A DNA stretch of 64,000 nt, from NCBI RefSeq assembly GCF_048128805.1, contig NC_136012.1:9372121-9436120 (forward strand), given 5' to 3'. The position numbers were made by a program, and so were the translations under genes. Positions 9,829 through 36,900 of this stretch are shown here, one piece after another. Numbering within the stretch: position 1 is the first letter of the stretch; every line of letters begins with the position of its first letter. This DNA is from Centroberyx gerrardi (Eukaryota > Chordata > Actinopteri > Beryciformes > Berycidae). Under the pieces are notes generated by a model. It ran no database searches and was not told the origin of the DNA. It saw nothing but the letters and a program-made list of their open reading frames with translations.

Positions 9829-12800
9829 TTACTTCTCGGTGAGTGACAGCTGAAGGATCCTCTCCAGCTCCTCCTCTTCCTCCTTCTGCTTCCTGTGGCA
9901 GGGATCACAAATAAAGCTGATTGGAGGAAGAGTGCGAGTCGTTTACCAACACAGGTGTGGTGTAGCCTTCTCTTGTGCTATAAACCTGACTTTGGAGACT
10001 GGAGTAATAGTCAGCTGATCAGTGTAAACAAACACGTGTGTGTCTTGTGTTGCTTAGCAACAGAAGCAGTAGTGATCTGTGTGTGAAAGGGTATGAGTTG
10101 GCAGATTGATGGCTTGCTAAAAGCCATGTGAATGAGTTTGAAACTAGCAATGCCACACTTCCAATAATGCTTGGTATAATGCCTGTCTTAGTGAGAGACA
10201 GAAAATGACATACAAGGTACAGGCTCAGTAGGCACATCCTGGCCACAGAAACAGGCTGAAACAGGCATTTTTACTGTACATCTTATAGTTATGTATTTAT
10301 TTTAAATAGTAAATAAACCCCTACTTTTCACCATTAGATCTTCACCACAGATTTGGGTTTGGGGTTTAGTTAAAAATCAAATGTCATTCATTCATTCAAA
10401 AGTGACAGCGCAACCTCCGACATGGGGCCATGGTCTCAAATCTCAAAAACCTGTCTGGGAAAGCTAAATCGGGCCTGAAGTCGTGTAGTGTGCGCCTGGA
10501 GGTCGACTTCCGCTTCCCTCCCCTCCCCCCCTCACCTGTCCATCTCCTCCTGCTCCCTGCACGACAGCTCCATGGCGATGCGCAGCTGCTCGTCGAAGCT
10601 GGTCGCCACGCCGAAGGGCCCCGGCAACCGCGGCTCGGCCACCGTGCTGTAGGAGGGCGGGGAGTTGGCAGTGGGGTCCAGCGGGGAGGCGGAGGAGGGC
10701 TGGCTGGGGTCGGCCGTGTCCTCCCCCTCTCTGCTGGCCAGCGAGATGGACAGCGACTCCTGGATCGCCCTGGCAGAGGCAGAACCACAGAGCGGGGCAA
10801 GAAAGAAGAAGAAGAAGAAGAAGAAGATATGAACACTTGACACACTGAAGTATCCTAAAAGAACAAAGAAGGAAGATTTCAGTGTTGGGCTTAATTACAG
10901 CATGATTGACTGTCGCTTTTCCCAAGAGAAGGCTGAAAGAAAGAGGCTAATCAGGCAATTCTCTCCAGAGATATTCAATTAAATTACTTCACATGCCAGT
11001 TTTCCCTGAATAAGGAACAATTACGAGTAGACATGAGCTAAACCTTGTGATGGCTTTACAATAACAATAAATGCTCTCATCTCAGCCTGTAAACTTAGAT
11101 CAACGTCCCATTTAGAGTGAGCTTCAAACCTCCCTCCCCTTTCCTAATGTAGTTTCAAGAAATAATCTGGCATCTTGTACGAGAATACATTCTGCTAAAC
11201 CATGCTAAACTAAACTAAGCCGTCTGATGACAGCCTGAAGCTCTGCTAAGTGGACTACATGTTGTTTTACAGCGAAGCGTCCTGATGAAGGGGAACATCA
11301 TCGAGTTTCCACTTTGGAACTATTCCAAGTTAGGCGTGTATTAGTGAAGATTCAGCCTCAGGTTCACCCTCACATCTTTGTCAGGTGGATACACAGACAA
11401 GTGAGTATGAATCGGTCCATGGCAGCACTGTAATAATATCAAGCTCTTCTGGATGTAAGAGCTGAGAAAACACCGGAGGATGGATGGAGGATGTCAAGCA
11501 GCTCCAGACTGTATATCAATGAAACATAAAAGATGACAACCTTGGCTCTCTGGTTTCTGTATTTGAGACAGACTTGGATTTTCCAAACATTGGTGTATTT
11601 TGTTAAAGTAGTAGTTTCCCATTTTAAACTGCCCGTCCAGGTATTCTTCCCTCCAAATTCTTCCTATCAAGGTAGCATGACAGGTAAAGGCTTATATGAA
11701 GAGTCCTAAGATATTAGTACACACAGAAGTCAGGCCAGCTCACCTCTCCAGCTGGGAGTCTTCCTCATACAGCGGAGACTGAGGCACCGGGCGGCTGTTG
11801 GTCAAGGCCTCCCAGATGGTCACCTACAAAACACACACACACACACACACACACTGGAGTGTTACAGCTGGCTTTACATGTGGAGGAAACTTGATTTAGT
11901 GGTTTAGTTTCTGCAAAGACAGCACTAAAGAGACACTTTGTTGCCTAGAGAAAACAACATTGTATCATGTGGAGGGGAAAAGAAGAAAAATACAAGAATG
12001 AAAGAACCAGCAACAGTGAATATGTCATCCTCCATGAATGATGCATCCTCCCTCAAGGCCCATCAGTGACAAATATGTCACCTTGTTTTCACTTGTAGCC
12101 TCCCAACCCCCTTTAGACCAATCAGCGTGCCCGAGCGCAATAGTGAAATGCATCATTCTCCCAAGTTTCTTGGATAGATAACACATGTGAGAGATGGAAA
12201 GGATCAAAGGATGAACGCAAGGATCATTTCATCGTGCAGGACAAAAAGAAGAAAAAATAGAGGAAAACTGAAAGAAAAACAGATAGATAAAAAACGCAAA
12301 CATCTAGGGGTCTGTACATGATTTAGGTCTGGACAAGTTTCCTCGACAATTCTGCAGAAGTCGGCTGACCGCGGGACCTGAATTCTTTTAGAACCAAGCA
12401 GGCACTGTGGTGGCATGAAGTCCCGTAGCAGCCTACGAGTTGTTTAAATCGTGACTCAAACTGGTATCTAACAGGCAGGCTTCGCTCTGACCTGGTCGCT
12501 CTCTGTGCCGGCGTCCAGCAGGCTCTGCTGGATGGCGAACTGCAGCAGGTTGTCGTCCTCGTCCCTCATTGGCTCGCTGCGGCCCGGGCCGAGCGTGGTG
12601 TAGTCCGGCGGGGGCTCGAACACCGAGGGGTCCACCTCGCAGTGGAAGGGAGGGAGAGGCTGACCTGAGGGGAGAGGGGGTAGAGCTGTACTGTACCTGC
12701 AAGTTAAAGGTGCATTAAGTAAGATTTTCACTGCCGCATAGCACAAAATCCTACAATATATCTGTGGAGGTTTGACAGGGATGCTGAATACCAGTGACTA

Positions 12801-15800
12801 GCCCGCACTGTGTGTGTGTGTGTGTGTGAGTGGATAGTTACCACCCTCTGCGGAGCCCTCTGGTGTGTGAACGGTGACGGAGCTGACCGGCTCGTCGCAG
12901 CCACACAGGTTACTGAAGGTCACTCTGGCATTCAACACGTGGAACAGGGGAATCTCTGGAGGGCAGAGGGAGAGTTCATTCATTCAGAGAGGAGGCGCGG
13001 ACTCAGCGGGGGGCCGCCGCACACCGCTTGACCCCTTCACACCCACCTATCTTGACGGGGAAGCCCGGCGGCAGGCGCAGGGTGATGAAGTCACGCAGCT
13101 TGGCGAAGTGGGCGTTGGAGATGGCCATGAGGTCGATGATGGGCGTCACCTGCTCGGCCAGCGACAGAGGGTGGGCCTCGCTCAGCCACAGGGTGGCTTT
13201 AAACCTGGACAGAGAGAGAGAGAGAGAGAGAAGAGCAGAAGAGGAGGAGAGAAAGGAAGAAGAGAGAAAGATGCATAACCCTCTATAAAAGATTTACTGA
13301 TCCAAAATCAGTTTTGTCTTTCATATAATAAAGAATGTAATGTTCTTAAGGGGATTGGAGGTCTGGTCACTGATGGTCAATCTGCACTCCTTGGTGTCTG
13401 GGTGTCTGTGTGTTGCCACGGTGTTGCCGTGGCGACAGCATACCTCTGGACTTTGCTGGTGAGCTCGACGGGGCGTCCGATGTCCCGGCCGTTCAGGTTG
13501 AACTCCGGGTTGAAGTATTCCTCAGCTGTGATGGCTGTGGGGTTGTGGGGGCTGGCACACTGGGACACGTTACTCTGACAGACAGACAGAGACAGACAGA
13601 GAGACAGTCAGTTCTAAGTGCATCTGTCCATCCAGTGAGGCTGTGGGTGCTGTGTAGACGTGATGCCTAAGCACTGCAGGGACACTCACCCCATTGTGAG
13701 CAGTATGCTGTTCAGCTATCCCAAGGAAGGACTGCAGAGGGGTCTTTGAGCCTGGGTGGGAATAAGGTAAGAAGATCATGAGTGTAAACAGCAGTGTTTC
13801 CACTATATGTATTCTACCATGGCAGCCAGCCACGGTAAGACCATTATCCTCCATGCTAAAAATGTGTGCAAAATAATTGTATTTGTACTTTAGATTTAAG
13901 TTTTCTCCTCTTTAAGTGCCTGCCTCTTTAAGTAAAGAGGCAGGCAAGATACAACCGTTTTGCACGCTACTATCACACACTACAGGTGCTGCGTTTCCTT
14001 ATCATTTGTATAACCAGTCAAAAATACATTTCCCTCCAAGCAACAAACTTACTGTAACTTTACTTAAGCGATGGGTATATTTTAATTTTCACAACTTAAT
14101 CTTAAATGTATTCTGAATCTGACTAAATAACACTGGTTGTGAAGTGAAATCTGTCTCTTTCTTTTATTAAAGATTTTCTTACATGATATGGCTTTGCACT
14201 CTGTGCCAAATATACAGGGAAAACCAATAGTAAAGTCTGTCTGTGTGTGTGTTCACCTTTGCTCCTCGACTTGTCTTGGTCTGATAGATGCTCTGTCCTT
14301 GACCGAGTCACCAGCTCCACATTGGTAGCACTGTAAACCTGGAGCCGACAACACAAAGGAACAAGGCAGATCCTTACACACTTCATTCAATTCAAAGCAG
14401 TTTTTATGGCTATAAAACATGAACTTATGGTAAATAGTCATTGCCTTGAAAAAGCTGTTGTCATGCTATTGTCTCTCAGTCTCTTTGAGAGAGCCTAAAG
14501 CATATTGTGAAATATTTTTCCTGTTGTTCTGTCTGTAGCTGAACATGCTGTTGTCTTAGCCAGGTCTCCTTTGCAAAAATGATTATCGATCACAACCGGA
14601 CAAACGTGGATAAACAAAGTGTTTAAACCATTAAAAAATCTCTTAAGCTAATGGTCTCTTTGAGTCCACACACAGTCATCATTGTGTAAATCTTTTATTA
14701 AATATTTATTGAATGTTTTAGAGACTTCTCAGCAGCCGGTAGGTAAGTGGATCAAATGGCATTTGCAAATAATTGTTTGTTTAAATCTACTTGGATCATC
14801 AGATAGATGAGGTTTACATCGGGACAATTCACATAATGTCAGATAATGTGTCATCACAGAAAACTGAACTGACTTTCAAATGGTCTCTACTTTCTGGCAC
14901 CCACTGTATTGTTGTATGTGGTTTATCCCACCTTGCTATTTCAAGCAGGTTAAAACCAACATTACGAATTATCTGGAAATACCATCTGATATCATCTTTG
15001 CTCAGCAGACACTGACCTTGGCTTCGTAGCCGCTGACCACCTCGCTCTTCTCAGAGCGCCAGCCCCAGATCCCCGACTTGTTCCTGAACAACCAACAGCA
15101 GGCGGAGAAATGATGGGAAGGAGGAGCAGGACAGAGGTTGTCAGCATTCGTATATTGTTACAGAATGAGGCTTAGCTACCATCAATGTGCATCCTTCCCT
15201 CTTTTGCCTTGTGATTCGTATGGTGTTAACTGTGGGGAGGTGGTGTGATGAGGGGTGTGTTGTGTTACCTTATTAGGCCAGGATCACACCTGATGTGTTA
15301 AGTGTGTTACTCTCAAATGGAAGTTCATAGCGGTTACATCGTGTTGTGATGGTGTCACATGAGTCATAAAAATGTTGTTTTGCCATTTTTAAAGGATAAG
15401 GCTGGTGTTTTTTAATGCATTGCTTACCGTCAACAAATCCTATGAAAATAACAAAATCAGCAATGATTTTGTTTTGCCAACAAGTCTCGTCCATGTAGCC
15501 GGTGCCCAATGCAGCCATGTCCCAGCAGCCATAGAACTCCATTGTATTAAAAAAACGATGAAAACACGGCAAAGAGCCATGCCGTTGCTCTGGGCAACCG
15601 ACTTTTTCCTCAAACAGCTTAATAAGCCGGCTGTAAACACATTTGCAATCTCAGGAAAGTAGTTCCGTAGCACCAAAAATAATCCCCGGCGTAATGAAGA
15701 ATTTGTTCCCATTTTAATTTGATTTGGTAATAACTACAACAGTCTGACTTTTCGTGGTAACAGTTAGCGATTTTTAAAATTGAAACTATGTCTTTGTGAG

Positions 15801-18565
15801 CTGTATTTCAAGGTTTTTAGCTTACAATTGGAACCAATGACTTCCGGGTTGACGGCTAAAAACGGTACGTGGGAAGTCAGAAAGTAACGGGAGTAGAGCA
15901 AACACATTGTTGATTTTGTTATTTTCATAGGATTTGTTGACGGTAAGCAATGCATTAAAAAACACCGGCCTTATCCTTTAATAGCTCTAAATAGTTCATA
16001 GTTAAGTTTTTGTGATGAAAACCTTTCATAAAGTGAATTAGAGTTGCAATGCAAATGTATGTTTTATCAGGACTAGTGTTTGACTGATATGGTTTTTTGA
16101 AGGCTGATTGCAATACTTTTTGGATTTAAGCTGCTGATAGCCAGTATTCTGTGTATTTCAATTTGATGCCATAAAAATCACGTAATCAAGTACACTGCAT
16201 CAAGTGTTTCTCCCAGATTGTTATTGTGGAAAAGCCTCTATAACAGCATTTCATGGGACATCATGGGACAAGCTCTCCATTGAAACCCATACTAATGAAA
16301 CTCTTAATGGTGGGTTAGCAGCTCCTTAAGGCAGAGTGAGGGAGGAGTCATTGCAAGTTTTAGACTTCCTCGCTGAAGCTGTTGTGGAAAATCATATCCT
16401 CACCTCTGTTATATTGGTGGTGGGTAACAGTGACTGATTTTTAATAAAGGCCAATATCTATCTGATATATTTGCAAACCAATATATCTGTCTAACCCTAA
16501 ATAAACCGCTCAATAAGCAGGTCTAATGAGTTTCATCTAAATACATTTGAGCCATGAGATCCTCTGCACGTGGTTTGCAGCAACATCACATTATGGATTA
16601 AGTGTGATCCCGGCGTAAGGTGATACCACACATGTTGTGCTGCGGCATCAACAGGTGAGATGAGTCAGTTTTGTGTGTATGTGAGTCTGATCTGTGTGTG
16701 TGTGTGTGTGTGTGTTACCTCTCGAAGGCGATGTTGCGTGTGTTGAGGTGCGTGGAGACGATGGGCGACGTGAGCCTCTGGGCCGTGTTCTCCTGCGACG
16801 GCTGCATGGCTGCCAGGAGGGAGGGGGCGTCGCGGGGGGACAGCACCAGCGGCTCGGTGTACACCACCTGCTTCTCGTGGTCCACCTCCATCACCATGGC
16901 CCCGTCGTCTGGGGAGGGGAGCGCACAGGTGGAGCGGGAAGGGCAGGGAATACACCACACTGAACCAAGGGCCAGCCAGAAGAGGCCACTTTGGCTCAAT
17001 TTAGAAAAATATAGAATTTTGGATTACAAATTGAGGGAAAGTACGGTGTTTCCACCCTCTCAGGCTTCACCAGACATTGGAGAGATTGGAAAACACAGCC
17101 ATAGACAAAACAGACCACAGGGTGGAGGCAGAGAGGCAGCTGCTCCCAAGACCAGACACACACCGAGGGGAGCACTCATTAAATACACTTCACTTTTTAA
17201 ATAAAGAACACCAGTTGAATAACTGTGAGCTGTACAAATAAAGAAGGAATACGCTCGCACGCGCCCTGCCAGGACTTTCTTAACTATACGTCTTAAAAAA
17301 ACACCTTGAACCCATTCACACCTGGCATTAACTCTCATCCTGACTGATCAGATTGGAAATGGGACAGAGCAAAAACCCATAAAATCCAGGTGTAAATGCA
17401 CACGAGACAACTTTGGTCACATTAAATGCAATGTGTCACCAATCCACAGAGAGCTACACAGGTGGAAATAAGCATATGTGAATGAATCCAACCAGGAAGA
17501 GTAGGTAAATTAAACAGAAAGCAAGCAACTTAAAAACTAACATTCTTGTCAAAAATGGGAAACTCTTAGATGGGAAACAAGTGAGACAAGGAGTTTTAAA
17601 AGGCATGAAAATATTACAAGAGGAAAAATGTAATCCAGCTAAGTCATATCTAGACAATCTGGATATAAGACACGTACTAATGCCAGGTGTAAAGGGGGAA
17701 CTTTTCACTCCCCCTCCTATCTTTCCTACTGCCCCCTTTATTCAAAATGTGTAAAACTACGAACATACAAATGATCAGCGTGAAGGACTCCCTCGGCCTC
17801 TGGCTATTTGCTGAACGTCTGGCTTTTACTCGTCACTATGCGATGCCGGCTCCGGGTGCGCGTTACGTACCTCCGCCCTTGAAGATGTAGCTGCGTCGCC
17901 CTTTGAGCCAGGTCATGTGTTCGAAGCCCAGGAGGGTGGTGTCCACGCGGAGGCACGAGCCGCTCTTCCACACCCGGTACACGTCACTGGGACACACCTT
18001 CGACACCAAGGGCACTGCGAGGTGGGGGGCGGGGGGTGGACAGAGGAAAGAGGACGAGAAGAACAGGTACAAGGATGATGGGAGGAAAGGAGAATGGAGG
18101 CGGGCAAGTAGGGAATGGGGGAAAGACAGACGACAGAAGAGAAAAAAAGCGGAGGGAAAACAGAAGGAAAAAGAGGAGGAAATGCCAGCGGTAAGGCTCG
18201 TGGATATGATGAGATAGATTAGCAGGGTCAGTAATTAATTAGGGTCACTTGATTACAAAAAATGTCTAACTCCTACACCTATTAGATTCTTACCTATAAC
18301 ACACTAAAAGGCATTTAGATAGTGACATTATAGTTCTATATAGATTAGACGATATAGTTCTATAGATCTTTAAATAATGTCTGACATTGATAGTAGATGA
18401 AAATGGAATTAACTGTTCAACTGTGATGGGTTACATTTTGAAATCAACCTTCCCTGTCCTGGATAAAACCCACTGTGGCAAACTGTGACTCTCCAGTCAT
18501 TTCTCTCAAAGTCCGCTGAGTGTTGCGGAGCTGTAACTGACCACTGTGATACTCTGTGTGTGTGT

Positions 18566-18601
<36 letters not shown>

Positions 18602-19432
18602 AGAGAGGGGGGGTCAATGGAACACACTCACCCCAACTGGTGAACTCCCACTTCATCTCCACATAGAAGTCCCGTGCCTGGAAAATATGGTCAATTACAT
18701 AACAGGTAAATCAATCTAGAGAAAGGCAGAGGCTTTCTAAATGATGAAGTTCCAAACTTAACTTGTTTTGAGCAGTGGTTGAAGTTTGATTGTTTTGCAA
18801 GGTGCAACAGGTAGTCAGTCAGACCAGGAGGAGTAAATGTCCAGTGGTGAGGACGTCCTACCTGTCTCAGTTTGCTGAGCAGCTCTGGGATGCCCGCCAG
18901 CCTCTCAGTGGCACGCTTGAAGTCTCTGTACTGAAGCACCAGCTGAACCAGCTCCGGGTCCCCGGTACTCACTGCCTCCTGCAAAACTGAAACGTGCATC
19001 CAAATTTAATGACAGCGGACCTTTTTCATTCACTCAGCAGCCGCATGGCCTGACACTAAAAGCCACAGGAGACACTTACTGGTCCAGCTCTGTGCGTTGC
19101 AGTGCGTTGGGTCTGCAGTGTGTCTGAGCAGCACCCGGGTTGACTCCAGGTGGCCCAGACACACGGCCAGCTCCAGCGGGGAGCGCCCCCTCGGGTCCAA
19201 GCGCTCCACATCCTGCTGCAGAACAGAACAAAGCACACATCAGGATCAGTGGGGCGCGACGCGTCGCGCAATGCAGTGCGACAAAACAAGCGCACCTGTA
19301 AAACTCATCGTCCAACAACTGCAAAATAAACCGTTGTTGCCTATTTACCTCTTTTTTCTGCAGTTCTCGATCAAGTTCCAGGTACTGATTATTCCAGACC
19401 AGAAAATGTAGGGGAAACGCCTCTTGAGCCAT
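9829..19432 (-). CDS. ankrd13d: Ankyrin repeat domain-containing protein 13 (ANKRD13D-like), complete
   Basis: About 17 coding exons run from the ATG at 19432 to TAA at 9829. Ankyrin repeats lie near 19216-19081 ([17 protein letters not shown]) and 18988-18862 ([20 protein letters not shown]). The conserved middle region continues through exons near 18678, 18014, 16908, 15084, 14338, 13751, 13574 and 13206-13047 (motifs [56 protein letters not shown]). The C-terminus carries four ubiquitin-interacting motifs, around [17 protein letters not shown] (about 12530), [14 protein letters not shown] (split 11745/10770), [17 protein letters not shown] (about 10570) and [15 protein letters not shown] at the end. 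Known ANKRD13 proteins bind K63-linked ubiquitin on activated receptors at the plasma membrane and regulate their endocytosis. ANKRD13D is preferred over 13A/13B from the sequence and from the neighbouring kdm2a. The coding part of the first exon is 19432-19349. Confidence 0.93.
11830..11852 (-). repeat. Dinucleotide repeat before an ankrd13d acceptor
   Basis: On the minus strand a GT repeat followed by TTTTGTAG forms the 3' splice site of the ankrd13d exon that starts at 11823 ([10 protein letters not shown]). Confidence 0.85.
15389..15981. mobile_element. Non-autonomous DNA transposon with about 75-bp terminal inverted repeats
   Basis: The left end (15390-15465, starting TAAAGGATAAGGCTGGTG) is repeated inverted at the right end (15905-15980, ending CACCGGCCTTATCCTTTA) with only about two mismatches over roughly 75 bases. 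A TTAA is present at both edges (15389-15392 and 15978-15981), as expected for a piggyBac-type target site. A TA target (Tc1/mariner type) also fits. The interior has no transposase. It sits in the ankrd13d intron between the exons at 16908-16718 and 15084-15018. Several open frames here are transposon sequence, not genes. Confidence 0.8.
16074..16499. mobile_element. Probable degenerate hAT-like MITE in ankrd13d
   Basis: The left edge TAGTGTTTGACTGATATGG resembles the inverted right edge (right side reads CCAATATATCTGTCTAACCCTA). Internal words such as AAAGGCCAATATC and CTGATATAT recur in a fragment at 48223-48296, which suggests a dispersed family. No clean target-site duplication was found. 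Confidence 0.5.
16692..16714 (-). repeat. CA repeat directly after an ankrd13d 5' splice site
   Basis: On the minus strand the exon ending ATCGCCTTCGAGAG is followed by GTAACACACACAC..., so the donor runs straight into a CA repeat. Confidence 0.85.
18550..18610. repeat. (GT)n then (GA)n/poly-G compound microsatellite in ankrd13d intron
   Basis: Two GT tracts broken by GTAT are followed by AGAGAGAGAGGGGGGG, about 20 bases from the donor of the ankrd13d exon near 18633. Confidence 0.8.
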
Positions 19433-20480
19433 GGTTGTCGTTCGCTTGGTAGTTTGACAGTTGCAAAGCTGTTTGCAATATGCCTACTGCAAAAAGCAGA
19501 TTGCAGTGACACACAGCAGACTGTGGCGAGGAAGTTCAGTGCCGATCGGCACAGCTGATTAGCTAGCTTACTTAACACAGCAGCAAATGGTTAAAAGCTT
19601 GTTTGCAACTTGCAATGCAGGAGGAAGAGTTTCACTGGCAAAACCTGTCAGACAGCAGCGCTGTCAAAGTAGCTAATTAGCTAGCAAACTAGAATACTGT
19701 GCTCATTTAAACGCATGGCTAGCTAGGCTAACTCAGCCCTTAATTTGTTGTAGTCTTGTTAGCTAGCTGGTGAGCTAGCGTTAGCTAACTGGCTAACAAC
19801 AACATTGTTTTCTTGGCACCTGTTTTCCATTCTGCACACTACAAGAAAGCTAGCCGGCCAACATTTCACTTCCAGCCTCGTCCATCGTTTACGATGGATA
19901 TATTCTTTATGAAAAAATAATAGTGAAAATGCCGGCTGATAAGTTAGCTAACCGCTGCTACTGCAACTATCCTCTGTCTATATCGCAGCGGGTTTGTTTC
20001 GGGCTGTCAATATAAACCGAGATTCGGCCTCATTTCAGTTTCACATCCAGGTCACTCGAGTTGAAGCGATCCGATCCGATGTTGTTGACAGCTGCTGCCG
20101 ATAACACACAGCCTGCCTGGCTGAGGAGACGCACATTTAATCCAAATCACATCTGTCTCGTCACCCCCGAAGCACAAAACGATGCCCTATTCTTGTGCAA
20201 AACAGCATTGCGGAGATGAAGCAAGTTACAGCTGGAGCATTACTTATTTATTTTCGCGTCCTTTTCTGCGTCGCTTTATTTCCAGGTTATGGAGAGAAGC
20301 TGGGTGGGGTTGAGGAGGGGTTGATGTTTCATCTGGTACAAACAATCCTTGCAGAACAAATTAACTCGTTTGAACAGAAAATCGACCATAATACCAAATT
20401 GTGCACAAGAAACATGCAGTTGACACCGACTGTTATGAATGCATGTCTCACACACACTTCAGTAAGAATCATATCTGGCC
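19433..20480. promoter_or_regulatory. Probable ankrd13d promoter/5' UTR region with GCTAGC/GTTAGC-rich tract
   Basis: Upstream of the ankrd13d ATG (minus strand) the sequence at about 19550-19960 is packed with AGCTAGC, GTTAGCTA and TTAGCTAAC words (for example GTTAGCTAGCTGGTGAGCTAGCGTTAGCTAACTGG over 19756-19790, given only by position and key words). A CpG-containing block follows to about 20170. No TATA box was identified. The assignment as promoter is inferred from position. Confidence 0.5.
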
Positions 20481-22068
20481 GTTACCCTTTATTTACCGTT
20501 TTTTTTATTTTTCTTGAAAAATAACACAAACAATAACATAAAGTGAAAAAGGTTTCCGAAAATAATTACAATGCTACAGGATTTCCGTTTTCATATTCTA
20601 AAAGAGGAAAACACATTTACACAAAAGTATATATTTATATATTTATATTCTTTTTAGGGATATGGCAAGGAGAAGGGTCTGGGATGAGACCCTTGTTACA
20701 GAACCACTAAGACTTGAAGGGAACAGAGAAATGAGCACCCCGCCCACACCCCCCCCAAAAAAATCATACATTTCTACATTTGAATTTGACAAGATAATGA
20801 AATTCAGTGAAAAGTAGGTACTCACATTTTCCTCCATGAAAAAACAAAAGATGCGTGTATCAAAGAGGGGTGGGAAGGAGTTTCTTCCTAGAATATTAAC
20901 ATTTTTGTTCTAAATTTTATCTCTGTACAAAAACAAAGCAAGAGGAGTTTGGGAATAATAGCACCTGAATTCTAACGGTTGTTTGAGAATGCACCATTTA
21001 TCTGACTCGACTCCTCGCCTAACCCTGACCCCTGAACCTTACACTTAATACAACCCACCCTCGTTGGGGTGTGGTCTTGTTGCCATGCCGATTGCCATCT
21101 CACACTGTCCTTTTACCCTCTCCAGCATCTCCATCCCTCCACCTCAGGGTGGGACTGAAACTAACAGTACAGTCAGACGGTCCATGTATACTTATCAAGT
21201 ATACCACTGGGAAGTTGCACCCAAACGTCTGACCAAGTCATACGTACAACTGGTAAACACAGGCTGTTTCAGTATCTCACTTTCCAAGTTGTGACATGTG
21301 ACAGACCTTTCGCTTTTAGTCATGGGAAGGAAAAAAAAAAAAATCACAAACAAGGCATTGCTTTTGTGCACAAAGCATCATAAAACCCTTAAAATTAGAT
21401 ACGGGCCTGTGACTCCCTGTGATACTCATTGGCCCTGACCTTTTCCATCCTAAACAAGCACCTAAATGTAGCTGAAATCACATCATGAATATAAATTGGT
21501 CACAGCATAAATAAGAGTTTATGGGGGACCAGCCGAACGCACCAAAACAGGAATACCCCGAGGCTGAATCTCAAACGTCTCTGCTTATCTCCTCCTCACA
21601 GCTGGAGTCTGTGATGGAGTCAAGATGTGAGAATCTGCCTAAAGAAGGGTGGAGACAGCTTCCTCATAAAGCACTTGGTTACCCGCTGGATGTGTAGTCT
21701 AACAACAGCTAATTAATTCCCCATGTTCTCCCATTGCTTGCCATTTTAAAAAAAAGACCTCCCACTTTGTCGCGCAATGTCGATTCCCAAACTCCGAAAC
21801 TCCTGAGTCTCTTTTTCAGTACTCGGAAAAAAATAGAAATGTATACAACATTGAAAAGAAACATCGCTCCAGCCCTGACAACCCCCCCTTTTCACCATCA
21901 CCAGTAAATGAGTAAGCGCTCCCAGTTTAGACCCCACCCCTCCTTTTGCAGAGTACAGGTGCTTTCCTGACTCTCTGAAGTCTTTTTCTGTGTCACACAG
22001 AGACAGTCTTGTGTTGACCGCCCCTCTGTGCCCCTCCACCGCCTCTGCTGTCAGAGGGGGCGGGCGCT
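20481..22068 (-). other. kdm2a 3' UTR
   Basis: This non-coding stretch follows the kdm2a stop codon at 22069-22071 on the minus strand. Candidate polyadenylation signals (AATAAA on the minus strand, seen as TTTATT) lie near 20489 and 20507. That would give a 3' UTR of about 1.6 kb ending just upstream of the ankrd13d 5' region. Further down-strand TTTATT words exist, so the exact end is uncertain. Confidence 0.5.
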
Positions 22069-36202
<14,134 letters not shown>

Positions 36203-36900
36203 AATCTCTAGTAGAGAAACAAAGTTTCGGAAGTAAGTTAGATTAATTACAAAACGCATTCATGTCAAAATTTACTTTGTTTTGACAGTTTGTCGGGTAG
36301 AAACACGACCTCTCTCTGTAGAGAAGCTAGCTAGTGAACCTAGCTATCGTTAGCGAACAGTGTTGTTTTAGCAAGCAAGCTAACGTTAGCAACAAGCACA
36401 CAACGATTAACATTCACGTAAAATTGGAAGTCTCACATCAGTGTGTTACGTGGTCCCACAAGCACTGGTTGGAGCAACTCTAATTTAAGATGAATAATCC
36501 GAAATAATGTTTACAGTTGCTGGCGTTAGTTAACTAACGTTATCCGCTAATGTAAACTAGCCGATAGCAGTCCCTTTCATAAGTCGTCGGCTACGTTAGC
36601 GCTAGCTAGAGCTAGCTAGCTGACATTAGCTCTACGGCAGTTGTTAGACTCTTTATCATACCTCTGTCTGAAGTCCGTTTACCGGTAGTGGTCAAGGTAA
36701 CGTTACCGAATTAAAGCTTGTATAGGCTCTCAGTTAAGTTTCTCCCCATGTTATGTAATAACGGCTATGTATATTGTTATGTTTGTTATTGTGCGATAAA
36801 GTTAAGACGATTCGACGCTTCGAGCCGCCATTTTCAGCTGGTCACAAAACACACACACACACGCACACAAACCAGAACCCAGAGCCCATGACCCACCCCC
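36203..36900 (-). promoter_or_regulatory. kdm2a 5' region with GCTAGC/GTTAGC tract and YY1-type element
   Basis: Upstream of the kdm2a ATG on the minus strand, 36325-36625 is dense in GCTAGCTAG, AACGTTAGC and CGTTAGC words. At 36824-36834 the minus strand reads AAAATGGCGGC, the well-known YY1 core often found just downstream of TATA-less start sites. Transcription probably starts near 36840. The exact start and any non-coding first exon are inferred. Confidence 0.5.
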
